A program made the translations under genes and the position numbers. The notes below the pieces were generated by a model. It was not told the DNA's origin, searched no databases, and saw only the letters and a list, made by a program, of their open reading frames with translations. Positions 25,701-32,537 of a stretch of 39,117 nucleotides of DNA are shown here, in pieces; position 1 is the stretch's first letter; each line of letters opens with the position of its first letter. Origin of the DNA: a virus; the IMG/VR virus record IMGVR_UViG_3300027733_000106, positions 1 to 39,117 of that record, one strand, 5' to 3'.

Positions 25701-28604
25701 TACGTGTCTTTTAGTGTCTGTATCAACACCTAGAGTTGATGCAACATTCATAAACGCACGTTTAAATTTACAATAATCATTTCGAGATTTATCAATTGCA
25801 CGAATAAGATTGTTATCAGATGTAACATGATACATCGATAAGCTTAACGGGCCGCTATGTTGAACAAATTTAGTACCAAACTGTGATAAATTCACTAAAT
25901 CTCTCAAATTACTAATTCCAGGGTAAGTACCTGTAAATTGATAATTTTGTTGTCCTAGGTATATGTTATCAACAATACTATCAACATGGTCAACAACTTC
26001 ACCTAGTGTAAACTCTGTTAATGCACCATTTAACGGATTATGTTGTAAATTAATAGGAATTTCATAATAACCGTTTACATTAATCGGTAACAACGAAAAT
26101 ACTTTAATAGTTAAGATATCAGATAATAATATAGGATTAGTAAAAACAATTTGATGATATAGTAACGGACTTCCGTCATCTAATGTAGATTTAATTGTCC
26201 AAGTATTAGTAGTTAAACTCCGTATACCATTTACATATATTCTCACTTCAATATCAGAAAGTGACGGAAGATTATCAAATATATCAATATCAAAATTATT
26301 TGTTTTATTTGAATTTCTGTATACTCTTACTGCAGGCTGGGTATATTGACACGTACAAGTTACCCAACCATTTTCATAACTTGTAATATTATTATGAGTA
26401 GATATTAAAAATCCAGTATCAATGGTTTTTGTTTGAGTAACGTTTGATGTTTCATATTGGAATGTATCATTAATTAGTGTAAAATTAAATACAATATCAC
26501 CAATGTTATTGATATTTTTATAAGATAAAGGAAATCCTAAATTAGTATCATTTGTACCAGTAGTTCCTACTTTATAAGAAAATATACTAGTCCCTTTAAA
26601 TGTCGATCCACTGTATTCACTAGTATCACCAAAACTAATACCATTATCGTCTACTACATCAAACAACGGTGGCTGGTTAACATCTGTTTTTTGTTGTGCT
26701 AGTTTCCAAGTAATGCCATTAAACCAATACATTAAACCTTGAGAAATTCTACCATGCTTTACAGCTACTACCTGATCAATAACAGGTGATGACTCTTTTA
26801 TTAATCGTAGTTGACGACTACTGTCCCTAGTAATCTTAATATTAGAAATTGTACCTAGAACTGGTTTAATTCCGCCTTTTACTACATATTTTAAACTAGT
26901 TAAACTAATAACTTCTATTACTTGCACTTCAGTATCAATAGTGCTATTGTATAACTTTCCAGTTTTAGATGTTGCAGTTAATGTTGATCCAACTACTACT
27001 CCTTCTGTAGAATCTAACCCGGTAATTATTGCAGTCCAATCTGATTCAACTTTTTGTAAATTAGTAATTGTTCCGCTGCTGCTTATTTTTTTTGAATTAA
27101 TTTCATGCAACACGTCAATAAATTCAACACGATATATGTTATTTGTTACTAACGGATCAGGATCTGCTGTAAAAATTACACGTTGCCCGGATGATAATGG
27201 AATATTGTCAACTGAATAACCTAACGATCCTTCAATATTTGAAAATACATCAGTAGTATACGTGTCAATTAAATCAACATCAACCTCTGCAAACGTGCCA
27301 AAATTAAATAACTTTAAATTTGTATCAAATTCAATAATTGGCCTAACTGCACGATAATTTTGATCAAGATTTGGTGATACTTTATTAATAGCTGCACTAT
27401 CTTCAATTACACTTTTGTGAATCCATTTATTATAACGACTCCACGGATTTTTATCATTACTACCTAGGTCAATTACCATGTAATCAATTTTAGATGCATA
27501 AGAAGTTGCAGTGTCAAACGGTGATACGTCAAATGGGTTAACTTCAAACTGAATAGACTGCGATGTAGTATATGTAGATATAAGCTGTAAATCATTATCA
27601 GCTATTAACTTAATTGCATCACCTACACCAGTAACATGAAATTTTCCAGTTGCATATTTTGCAGGAACAACAGTACCTCTAAACGTTACACACATGCCAT
27701 TACTTAAATTAATGCCACTTGATAACGCATACGTTTTTTTACCTATGATTTCATGTTCAACATTAATATAACTATGATCAGTATCATCTAAAATACTAAT
27801 TACGCCGCCTGCATTAACGTCATTTTCACTTACATAGTATAAAATATCAGGTGCATTATCTAATACTTCAAATGTTACAGTACCTGATGTTATTCCGTTA
27901 TTACTTACAGTATTATAACGGTTTGAGATACCAATGCTTTTAATTGTTTTAATACTAAACGGATGATTAGGCGAATTAACATCAAACTGATAAGTATATC
28001 CTCTGTATAATGTAATTGTTGGATTACGTGTTAGCCCGTCGGGTGTAAGTATAAATGCAGCATCGCCTTTGATTACTTCAAGATCAACTGTAAACTTACT
28101 GTCAACCGCTAACATCGGATTGCTAATAGTAACAACATCCGGGCCGTTGGGCATCCAATAGTAATTTTGAAAATTTACAAACTTATCCCAGTTAATATGA
28201 GGATTCCAACTATAAACTTCTTGTGAATTTAATCTAGGATGATTTGATACGTTTGCACCAAATGCTCTTAACTGATTAACATAATCTAAATAATCTTTCA
28301 AAAAGACAGTATTATCCATATCATCATTAATAACCATTGCAGGTTCTAATTGATAGTTTTGTCTATTTTTACTTGGGGCATTAATAAAGATATCAGACGA
28401 CGATGTTGATTTTGCAGATAATCTACCAATATATCCGTTGACTTTTTTTACTACGCCCGGTTGCGTTAATTGATTTATCGTTGCATGTAAAAACTTTTTA
28501 TTTGAGTCAGATCTGTAATATGCAGGTAAAAAATTTGCAGTGTTATCACTATCACTTGTATCTAGAGTTACGCCTCTAGGTATATTTGTGTCGTTTTTAG
28601 CCAT
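16755..28604 (-). CDS. giant baseplate-associated virion structural protein (gp7/gp8 position)
   Basis: A 3949-residue protein read without interruption over 11.85 kb. It starts with TAATG coupling to gp6 and has a GGGAG ribosome binding site. Its position after gp6 is where T4 has wedge genes 7 and 8, but I cannot align it with them. N-terminal landmarks: FLPAYYRSDSNKKFLHATINQL near residue 26 and NWDKFVNFQNYYWMPNG near residue 138. Three modules at about 1537-1575, 1664-1705 and 1848-1890 resemble CBM5/12 chitin-binding folds (best: YALGDVV, YYSANESIPG, NWIKL). G-x-GY beta units occur near 2638 and 2988 (INPGRGYLNAP, NSGSGYISEP). A duplicated ITVTDAS/INGERIEF unit lies near 3650-3840. Likely a baseplate periphery protein with surface-binding parts; the function is inferred. 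Confidence 0.8.
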   Translation of the reverse strand: MAKNDTNIPRGVTLDTSDSDNTANFLPAYYRSDSNKKFLHATINQLTQPGVVKKVNGYIGRLSAKSTSSSDIFINAPSKNRQNYQLEPAMVINDDMDNTVFLKDYLDYVNQLRAFGANVSNHPRLNSQEVYSWNPHINWDKFVNFQNYYWMPNGPDVVTISNPMLAVDSKFTVDLEVIKGDAAFILTPDGLTRNPTITLYRGYTYQFDVNSPNHPFSIKTIKSIGISNRYNTVSNNGITSGTVTFEVLDNAPDILYYVSENDVNAGGVISILDDTDHSYINVEHEIIGKKTYALSSGINLSNGMCVTFRGTVVPAKYATGKFHVTGVGDAIKLIADNDLQLISTYTTSQSIQFEVNPFDVSPFDTATSYASKIDYMVIDLGSNDKNPWSRYNKWIHKSVIEDSAAINKVSPNLDQNYRAVRPIIEFDTNLKLFNFGTFAEVDVDLIDTYTTDVFSNIEGSLGYSVDNIPLSSGQRVIFTADPDPLVTNNIYRVEFIDVLHEINSKKISSSGTITNLQKVESDWTAIITGLDSTEGVVVGSTLTATSKTGKLYNSTIDTEVQVIEVISLTSLKYVVKGGIKPVLGTISNIKITRDSSRQLRLIKESSPVIDQVVAVKHGRISQGLMYWFNGITWKLAQQKTDVNQPPLFDVVDDNGISFGDTSEYSGSTFKGTSIFSYKVGTTGTNDTNLGFPLSYKNINNIGDIVFNFTLINDTFQYETSNVTQTKTIDTGFLISTHNNITSYENGWVTCTCQYTQPAVRVYRNSNKTNNFDIDIFDNLPSLSDIEVRIYVNGIRSLTTNTWTIKSTLDDGSPLLYHQIVFTNPILLSDILTIKVFSLLPINVNGYYEIPINLQHNPLNGALTEFTLGEVVDHVDSIVDNIYLGQQNYQFTGTYPGISNLRDLVNLSQFGTKFVQHSGPLSLSMYHVTSDNNLIRAIDKSRNDYCKFKRAFMNVASTLGVDTDTKRHVDLVLNALNADTPSTSPYYFSDMIPYGAYNKTDFIVRDPEVTIFSLSKVFTLDTLSTSAVLVYLNDVQLLHGSEYIFNTQGFVELLVRLTAKDEVSIYEYKNTDGCLIPETPTKLGMWPKYTPTIYRDTTLVTPRWVLQGHDGSLTLLYGYYNETTQELTLDYRDELSLELEKRIYNNIKVQYDSNIFDINDVIPRYGIPSDYSLQEFNEVLISNYYQWAVNIKQDFSTILTQDRTNFFLYNYSKHYTLDNQQSPGCWRGIYQWMYGTDRPHICPWEMLGITEEPVWWTEVYGPLPYTSNNIVMWSDISNGLVKDPTTPVVLSKFVKPFLLDHLPVNENGDLVSPYENNIVRGRLIDAQQGDFKFGDISPVEAAWRRSSYYPFSVIKTAMLLKPANTIGVLLDRSRISRNLTNQLVYTDTKKRINLSDIKVPSIYLSTNRIQTAGLINYLISYIDCADIANYNHYKSDLLSLTSQLCYRVSGFTSKEKFNLLLESRSPASTGNIFIPQEDYKVVMNTSSPISVLVYSGVIITKVEGGYEIKGYSITQPYFKYYSSSVSGSHITIGGVSAAYSLWSANQYYLKDRYVKFNERYYNTNVSHVSTDFFEPNNFTLLSDLPVVGGERIEFKQRWDTEEQQLLYGSKLTSIQLVVDFLLGYGRWLSNQGFNFNEFNRALGAVANWETSAKEFVFWTTQNWGNNQPVWAEWTPNVPVQNGEIVRYTGDYYRALRTMTELTFTEDDYVLLPGLSVDGNSVLTLSPAATTLVFSTYLSVVDDITKSNYVYEMFDVNGNPILPQYVNSFRTDNAVSYTTKKDTYIYCASFYLVQQEHVIVINNTTMFNDTIYNPESGYKQDKIKVAGYVSADWNGSVNVPGFIIDNAIISEWTPWQDYALGDVVKHRTFYYSANESIPGTETFNNSNWIKLRNAPSAKLLPNWNYKATQFTDFYSLDSDNFDIAQQKMSQHLIGYQKRQYLENIIQDDVSEFKFYQGMIIEKGTQNVLNKLFDVLSSSNKESLTFYEEWAIRTGSYGASLAFNTVEFKLDESSFRSNPQGFQLLNTNDVVSNDYIIHVLPTEVYVKPLGYTPSIWPENTKQAQVLRPCGHVRESEVSLVVKSLSELLTSSTSLSVGQYVWCTFEGTSWNVYQLELAETTFKECHVTATTVRFVCDNTLTEGQYIKLIDTNSTPKPLYNNKFFKVVSVTSTEFSIALASGPSLSNEEVAKLHVNILVSRRYINKDDNNIPSSAALGELIWTDNYAGSDGQWITWEWKLAEWSVKHQAISHPDVTKIKQAFLYNKVSNQVVTYLDVVDSLYGKNPIIADREIKFKSFYDPAIYSIHTTTTVVNGVNVDADIAWNTEQVGTLWWDLRTAKFISSYAEDVAYRNSTWSTLAYGATIDVYEWVESKLLPESWDETADTDAGLANGISGKSLYGNLYYCQRRRYDKISQRYSYTYYFWVKNKITIPNVAGRNLSASNVASLIANPRGDGYAFLALTGTNSFSLVNVKPMLSHDDVVLSVEYWTNDKITQNIHSQWKLISANERTVLPASIEQKWFDSLCGYDMQHRNVPDNLLPVKLQYGIDNRPRQSMFINRCETLKQFIEQTNLVMLTYAMVDTRDLSDLFMYDPIPNSNRGLYDDDIDTDAELRLTVAKSYIKPVINPVIVNGKITGIDIINPGRGYLNAPYANVIGTGIGAVVRFTISNTGAINSCEIINSGEGYDDNTIITVRNYSVLVKSDLSSNSVWSIYDYDRTTEEWNKVLMQSYDTRKYWSYVDWYDVSYTQYTAVSHSVNTYSDLYDLDAAVGEVVNVRTTNSNRWVLLKKYKNVKSSDWTQSYKVIGSQNGTIQFSSLLYNFADTTIGYDGYFYDQGVYDNGAVIELRIILNLIKDKLFIDDLKSEYLQLFFTCVRAALSEQTYIDWIFKTSFVNVMHNVGALHQTVTYQNDNLSNFEDYVNEVKPYRTQVREYVSLYDATDTSNLLTTDFDVPAESTSFYKFKNGKITAASNAPYTTQSWYDNAGYSVVSIKVLNSGSGYISEPTVTVVSSTGHNATAKAYISSGKLSRITVVTAGSKYLSVPEIKIENGLASNGVAATAIAILGNGVVRSNLIKLKFDRINSNYAMSSLDCTDTFIGTRLVQFRLTWAPDIRVGYSSVTVNGLLQLRDTYTIKVDTITTANGYESYVGLITFDSAPNGNIVVTYIKDVSLMTAVDRIQFYYTPRPGNLGKDLAQLMTGIEYAGVVLSGVNVNSSVGWDSNPYYTESWDSFKPTIDDYQVTVAANTYNIELPYIPTIGSVLNVYYSFNYTKLLSTDGRTLTYYFSKYEHIPSVAVYKLAKVLTDANFNTNEIHLDSVDQIKIGDVVSNNIHPVTTTTLRLISTSSTYNYLTVNSTLVLYVNMPLFFTGKTSVGGLLLEHTYYVCEIISSTQFTISLTVSGSKVGVTDSLGAMTIVAGEFNYNTTIIDINTTTKVVTLSNMLSTLVAATTELKIKRQLVKYRDFLKISRTSITLKRAFPLGVKLELSGKREVVRIDDDNYGNTSIKNDHAIMSSYVADGVSKIVTIPSTYTNKSGEVVDFQINDGDMFIIRNSTSAGSESEYNIDTAISGGSFAEHSAAGIAASEIIIDGSSLINQDTDAGPEEVVPGQVVDALAIKVYDRTTEVDATAKYPTGSYMQFKDMLNRTHIKRLRADKQTQLTVALLLTDTTITVTDASTFDIPSPELNKPGVIDINGERIEFFTINGNVLGQLRRGTLGTGILAVHEVSASVQEIGTNETMPYQDNILITEVESDGSQYVDISVFPIKSSNWVLKTTMLAVTLLREDTSITVTDASSFKLEPNKPGVVTINGERIEFNEITGNILSQLKRGTKNTVILDTHDQNSIVYNNSTADYGQCNNIEVVIDGKLLKKVPYQIHDANINIASPLGDVQYNAEFSVNGKSKQIRLETAVPAGTIITVIKRVGTDWNETVKSNAVKIAITSFLNAMPGSQYPGNI
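17131..17640 (-). repeat. tandem intragenic duplication near the end of the giant structural gene
   Basis: Two copies, about 17477-17640 and 17131-17297, lie about 345 bp apart. Both encode a unit with ITVTDAS, NKPGV, INGERIEF, ITGN/INGN and QL(R/K)RGT. They share long stretches of DNA identity, for example TTGCATCAGTAACTGT and AATTCAATACG, so the duplication is fairly recent or kept by gene conversion. Confidence 0.8.
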
Positions 28605-31600
28605 TAAATACTCCCATACGATGAGCTAGATATAGTTTGTCGATTAATTGTGTTGTCAAGAGTTAAAATATTTGATGTTTTAATATTACTTGCCGTAATG
28701 CCTGAAATTATTTCAATGTCATTAACAGTTACACCATTTATTAATATTTCATTACTAGTTGATTTAATTTCATACAAACTACCAAAATTAAGTCCTTGCT
28801 TGCGAGGCACTATTACAAAATTTGAAATATACGGTGTTAATTCGTTCATTACATAAGTCGATAACTCAGTAAAGAAGAACGTGTCACCAAAATCCCAATT
28901 ATCTAAATTAAAAAATGTATTAATTGCTGTAATAACACGAGACTTAACATCATTATCAGAAACTACTAATCCCGGTGTTTTTGTAATTTTAAATACTGCT
29001 TGTAATTCAGGATCTGCCGATGCTCCAAATAAGATTTTATAATTTACCGAATGATATATTACTTCATCTGATATAGATTTAATTAAATTTAAAGTAGGTG
29101 CAACTATATTGTATAATTCTGCAGAACTTGGTGGTAACGGTTTAGAACTTACTGAACCAACTACCCATTTTCTAAATTCAGTATCATAACTTTTAGTTAA
29201 AATATATACATCAATAATGTTGCTAAGACCTGGATCAATTCTTGATTCATAGTTAGCGTTGTGAATGTATTGAAATTTTAAATTAGAACGCCCTTCGTAA
29301 ACTTTATAATCTAATGTCGGTTCTAATATTCCAGTAGTTGATGCCTTTTTAACAACAGTTGCAATTGGAAAATAATGATACGATCCAGGATCACCAGTTG
29401 TTATAGATTCATTATCTTCTATAGTAATCTTGCTATCTATAACAGTATATCGATAATCATCTTGACCTAACGAAATAGAGTATTTTTCTTGTAATATATA
29501 CGGGTCTGCTAAATCAATAATATTTGTAAACAATTCAGGATCATCAACTATTCCGTTATCATCTGCATCTGCAAACGATACTACGATTTTTTTATTATCT
29601 ACATACCCGTCTAATCCAACATACTCTGATACAATTTCCCATTTAAGATCAGTTGTATACGGAACTGTTTGATTAGGAACTCTATTAATACTTAAAATGT
29701 TAATCTTATCTCTTATTAATACATTTGATGTGCTGTATGTATGTTCATGCTTATCATAATAGAACCTAAGTTGCGAATCACTTTCAAAAACATAACGAAT
29801 GTTTCGACTAGTAACTGTATAATATTCGTTGTTTGTAGTAAACAATATCATCCAACTAGCATCAACTCTACCGTTAGTATTGTCTCCTTGATTAAACAAT
29901 CTAAACGGATCTGTTAAATTTAAATTTGACTCGTATACGATATTCCATGTCTGTGTAGCAATATTAAAACTTAATCCAAATGGTTTATTTTCAAATATCA
30001 AATCAATCATTGTAGTAACTACACTAGTGTCTAATGTTGTTCTAAATTTAGGAATAATTTGAGCAATCATTGCTCTTGAATCTACATTTACGTTTAATGT
30101 TATTGGTCCGGTTCCGTCAACTACTGCAGTACCATTTGATATAACTGACTTTACTGATGCCCAAATATATGTAACTGCACCTGGAATTTCGTTAACTGAT
30201 TTATTTTCCGGAATACTAAGCAATTTATTATAATTTGTAGTATCAAAATATGTACCTACAGGGCTTATAAACTTAATCATCGACCCTACTTTAACATATT
30301 GCAACTCAGTTGAATCCGTTGATGCTGCACTACCTACACCTTGAATATCAGCAAGTGGTGTATCTGATACGGTTGTATACATATACCCAGTAGAAGAAAC
30401 TACATCTAATGTTACTGCATTCCATGAAATATTAAGAGTACTTCCTAATTTTGAAAAATTTGTATATTTTAAATAATAAAAATTTTTAAGATCTGGAATA
30501 GACATTATATCATTAATTTCATTATTAATAATCCCTTCAATTTCTGTTCTAGTTGAATAAGAAAATTTAATATATGAATCATATTCTTCTTTATATAAAA
30601 TGCCGTCATCTGCAAATAAATTAGTCGAACTGTATTTTCCAGTTGGATCAACTAAATCAAAATATCTACTAATTCCGCTCGACGCACGATTAATTGCTTT
30701 AACTTTTAGTACTTGCTGACTTACACCTAATGGACAGATATTATAATCTTCACCTGTAATCATTCTATTTTGTGTATAATATGTTGCAGGTGCATTTGCT
30801 TTAATACTACTATTAGTTTCCGCTGCTTCTGCATTAGATACTGATGTAGCAAGACTTAACGTTACGATTAATGTTTCTTGCTGTCCTACTTGCGAAAGGT
30901 ACGGGACTAATATAGTTACATTGCGAATGTCTCTAGTATTAATCGTGTATGACAGCCCGTTGCTTAGCCGATAATACGCATTAAAAGTTCCATATGGTAG
31001 ATTGCCAAATGTACCGTCACTAAATGTTAAACTAACTGCATCATTTGTTCTAGTAGAAACACCATATATGTTTTTAATATCTTTACTAATACTGTTATAA
31101 ATGATGTTGTTACCTTCAAGATTAGGAACTTGCACCCATTCTTCAGACTCATTTCCGTTTTTATCTAACCGATATAACCATACATCAGTATTGTTAATTC
31201 CGGTTGATCCAATATTAACAATTTCATTTTTTCTAGGTTGTGTAACTGTAAACTGCGATGACCCTAATGTACCTTGTGTAAAGTTTAAGAAAAATCCTGA
31301 ACCTGCACTACCATAGCCATGACCGTCATTTCTATAAATGCAAGACAGATTTCTACCTAATTTAGGAGTTTCTTCATAGATGTAATCTTGTCCTAAAAAT
31401 GTTGTACTAGTTACTTCAAAATTCATCACACGACCGGATATAGTCTTATTAAACGAAAAAATTGGAACATCTGTATTAGTACTTTGGATTAGATATTGAT
31501 CAGTAGGTATTCCATATATAACTCCGCTGTTTGACGGATTACCAAACTGTTGAGATGCAGGCATTGCTGCATTCATTACTTTAATAAATTGGTCATACCA

Positions 31601-32053
31601 GCTAGCATTTGAAGAATCATTCCAACTAATGTTTTGACCTGATAAATTTCGTCCATTACTATCATATACATTCTCAGATGTTTGTATTGATGTAAATTTT
31701 AATAGCCCGTGTGCTGCAATAGATCGTTTTGCATTATAACTTACTAACTTAGCTAATCGTAACACACTATCGCGACGTTCTGCTAATTCTAAAAAGTTTT
31801 CACGTGCATTTAAATCAACACGAAACGCTACACTTTGTCCTAAAAACGCAATTACATCTATTAATGCTAAGTATTCTGAACTTTCAATGTAATCGTTAAA
31901 ATCTTCTGGGTAATTTTGGCGAATATAATCAACCATTGTGCGTCTTAAATTTTCAAAATCATAACTTTGAAAATCTGCACTTTTAAAAGATTGATATACT
32001 TTCTTCCAATCTTCAGCTACTAATAATCTATTCTGTCTGTCGGTTGCACTCAT
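28604..32053 (-). CDS. 6: baseplate wedge protein gp6-like
   Basis: A 1149-residue protein, longer than T4 gp6 (660). The N-terminus is typical of gp6 in T4-like marine phages: LLVAEDWKKVYQSFKSADFQSYDFE, then MVDYIRQNYPEDFNDYIESSEYLALIDVIAFLGQS and FRVDLNARENFLELAERRDSVLRLAKL, all within the first 105 residues. The C-terminal third has KPLPPSSAELYNIVAP and a DVKSRVITAINTFFNLDNWDFGDTFFFTELSTYVM region, as expected for the gp6/baseplate-J-like core. gp6 dimers form the ring of the baseplate wedges. An AGGA ribosome binding site and a late-promoter octamer lie upstream, and the gene is coupled to the giant protein gene by a TAATG overlap. Confidence 0.93.
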   Translation of the reverse strand: MSATDRQNRLLVAEDWKKVYQSFKSADFQSYDFENLRRTMVDYIRQNYPEDFNDYIESSEYLALIDVIAFLGQSVAFRVDLNARENFLELAERRDSVLRLAKLVSYNAKRSIAAHGLLKFTSIQTSENVYDSNGRNLSGQNISWNDSSNASWYDQFIKVMNAAMPASQQFGNPSNSGVIYGIPTDQYLIQSTNTDVPIFSFNKTISGRVMNFEVTSTTFLGQDYIYEETPKLGRNLSCIYRNDGHGYGSAGSGFFLNFTQGTLGSSQFTVTQPRKNEIVNIGSTGINNTDVWLYRLDKNGNESEEWVQVPNLEGNNIIYNSISKDIKNIYGVSTRTNDAVSLTFSDGTFGNLPYGTFNAYYRLSNGLSYTINTRDIRNVTILVPYLSQVGQQETLIVTLSLATSVSNAEAAETNSSIKANAPATYYTQNRMITGEDYNICPLGVSQQVLKVKAINRASSGISRYFDLVDPTGKYSSTNLFADDGILYKEEYDSYIKFSYSTRTEIEGIINNEINDIMSIPDLKNFYYLKYTNFSKLGSTLNISWNAVTLDVVSSTGYMYTTVSDTPLADIQGVGSAASTDSTELQYVKVGSMIKFISPVGTYFDTTNYNKLLSIPENKSVNEIPGAVTYIWASVKSVISNGTAVVDGTGPITLNVNVDSRAMIAQIIPKFRTTLDTSVVTTMIDLIFENKPFGLSFNIATQTWNIVYESNLNLTDPFRLFNQGDNTNGRVDASWMILFTTNNEYYTVTSRNIRYVFESDSQLRFYYDKHEHTYSTSNVLIRDKINILSINRVPNQTVPYTTDLKWEIVSEYVGLDGYVDNKKIVVSFADADDNGIVDDPELFTNIIDLADPYILQEKYSISLGQDDYRYTVIDSKITIEDNESITTGDPGSYHYFPIATVVKKASTTGILEPTLDYKVYEGRSNLKFQYIHNANYESRIDPGLSNIIDVYILTKSYDTEFRKWVVGSVSSKPLPPSSAELYNIVAPTLNLIKSISDEVIYHSVNYKILFGASADPELQAVFKITKTPGLVVSDNDVKSRVITAINTFFNLDNWDFGDTFFFTELSTYVMNELTPYISNFVIVPRKQGLNFGSLYEIKSTSNEILINGVTVNDIEIISGITASNIKTSNILTLDNTINRQTISSSSYGSI

Positions 32054-32072
32054 GATGTTGTCCTAATAATGG

Positions 32073-32080
32073 TATTTATT
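32073..32080 (-). promoter_or_regulatory. putative late promoter AATAAATA for gp6
   Basis: The minus strand reads AATAAATA with its 3' end 19 nt before the gp6 ATG at 32053. It sits in the 49-bp gap between gp25 and gp6, directly after the palindrome at 32089-32102. The location and spacing match the other three candidate late promoters. Confidence 0.6.
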
Positions 32081-32088
32081 GTTTATAT

Positions 32089-32102
32089 TAACTGCGCAGT
32101 TA
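32089..32102. repeat. perfect palindrome abutting the gp25 stop codon
   Basis: TAACTGCGCAGTTA is a perfect 14-bp inverted repeat, and with one mismatch it extends through a further four A/T pairs on each side. It begins directly after the gp25 stop and ends 8 bp before the late octamer. It could be a weak terminator or RNA-end stabiliser for the upstream transcript, or a protein site. No long U-tract follows. Confidence 0.45.
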
Positions 32103-32537
32103 TTATATTAAGCCATTGTCTTGATCAAATCTTAATTTTATTTGCTCTGTAATCTTATACGGTTTATAATTTAATGCAAACTCAATTTGAATACCGCTAT
32201 CATAAGAACCAATAGATGCATTTTGAATTTCCACACGAGGATCGTAATTAATAATCCGATTAACATCTTGTAAAACGATAGCTTTAACTTCGTCAGTCAT
32301 TGGCTCAAATAGAATATCCCATATAATTGTTCCAAACGACGGTTGCATTAATCGCTCACCTTGCCTAACATGGAAATGATTCATAATATCTTGCTTTATT
32401 AATTCAAAATCATACAAGCTAAACGTATCTACAGAATCGTTTACTGTACTAAATCCGCTATAAGTTTTAGGTGGAACAATTTCAGTTTTTGTTGGATTAG
32501 CAGGTAATGTAATCCGATGATATAAATTTTCGCTCAT
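32103..32537 (-). CDS. 25: baseplate wedge protein gp25-like
   Basis: A 144-residue protein, close to T4 gp25 (132). It belongs to the GPW/gp25 family found in phage baseplates and related contractile systems. Visible family features are the LIKQDIMNHFHVRQGERLMQPSFGT region at about residues 47-70, followed by IWDILFEPMTDEV, INYDPRVEI and a final strand pair. The QGERLMQPSFG core with the glutamate is typical. In the family this protein helps join the wedge core to the sheath. The ATG lies 1 bp inside the gp5-like gene, with an AAGGA ribosome binding site in the end of that gene. Confidence 0.93.
   Translation of the reverse strand: MSENLYHRITLPANPTKTEIVPPKTYSGFSTVNDSVDTFSLYDFELIKQDIMNHFHVRQGERLMQPSFGTIIWDILFEPMTDEVKAIVLQDVNRIINYDPRVEIQNASIGSYDSGIQIEFALNYKPYKITEQIKLRFDQDNGLI

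Noticed and set aside
16755-28604. Giant ORF as an artefact of merged genes
   Set aside because: No internal stops, no internal ribosome-binding-site/ATG junctions that stand out, and both ends have proper gene signals; modular domains continue through its length.
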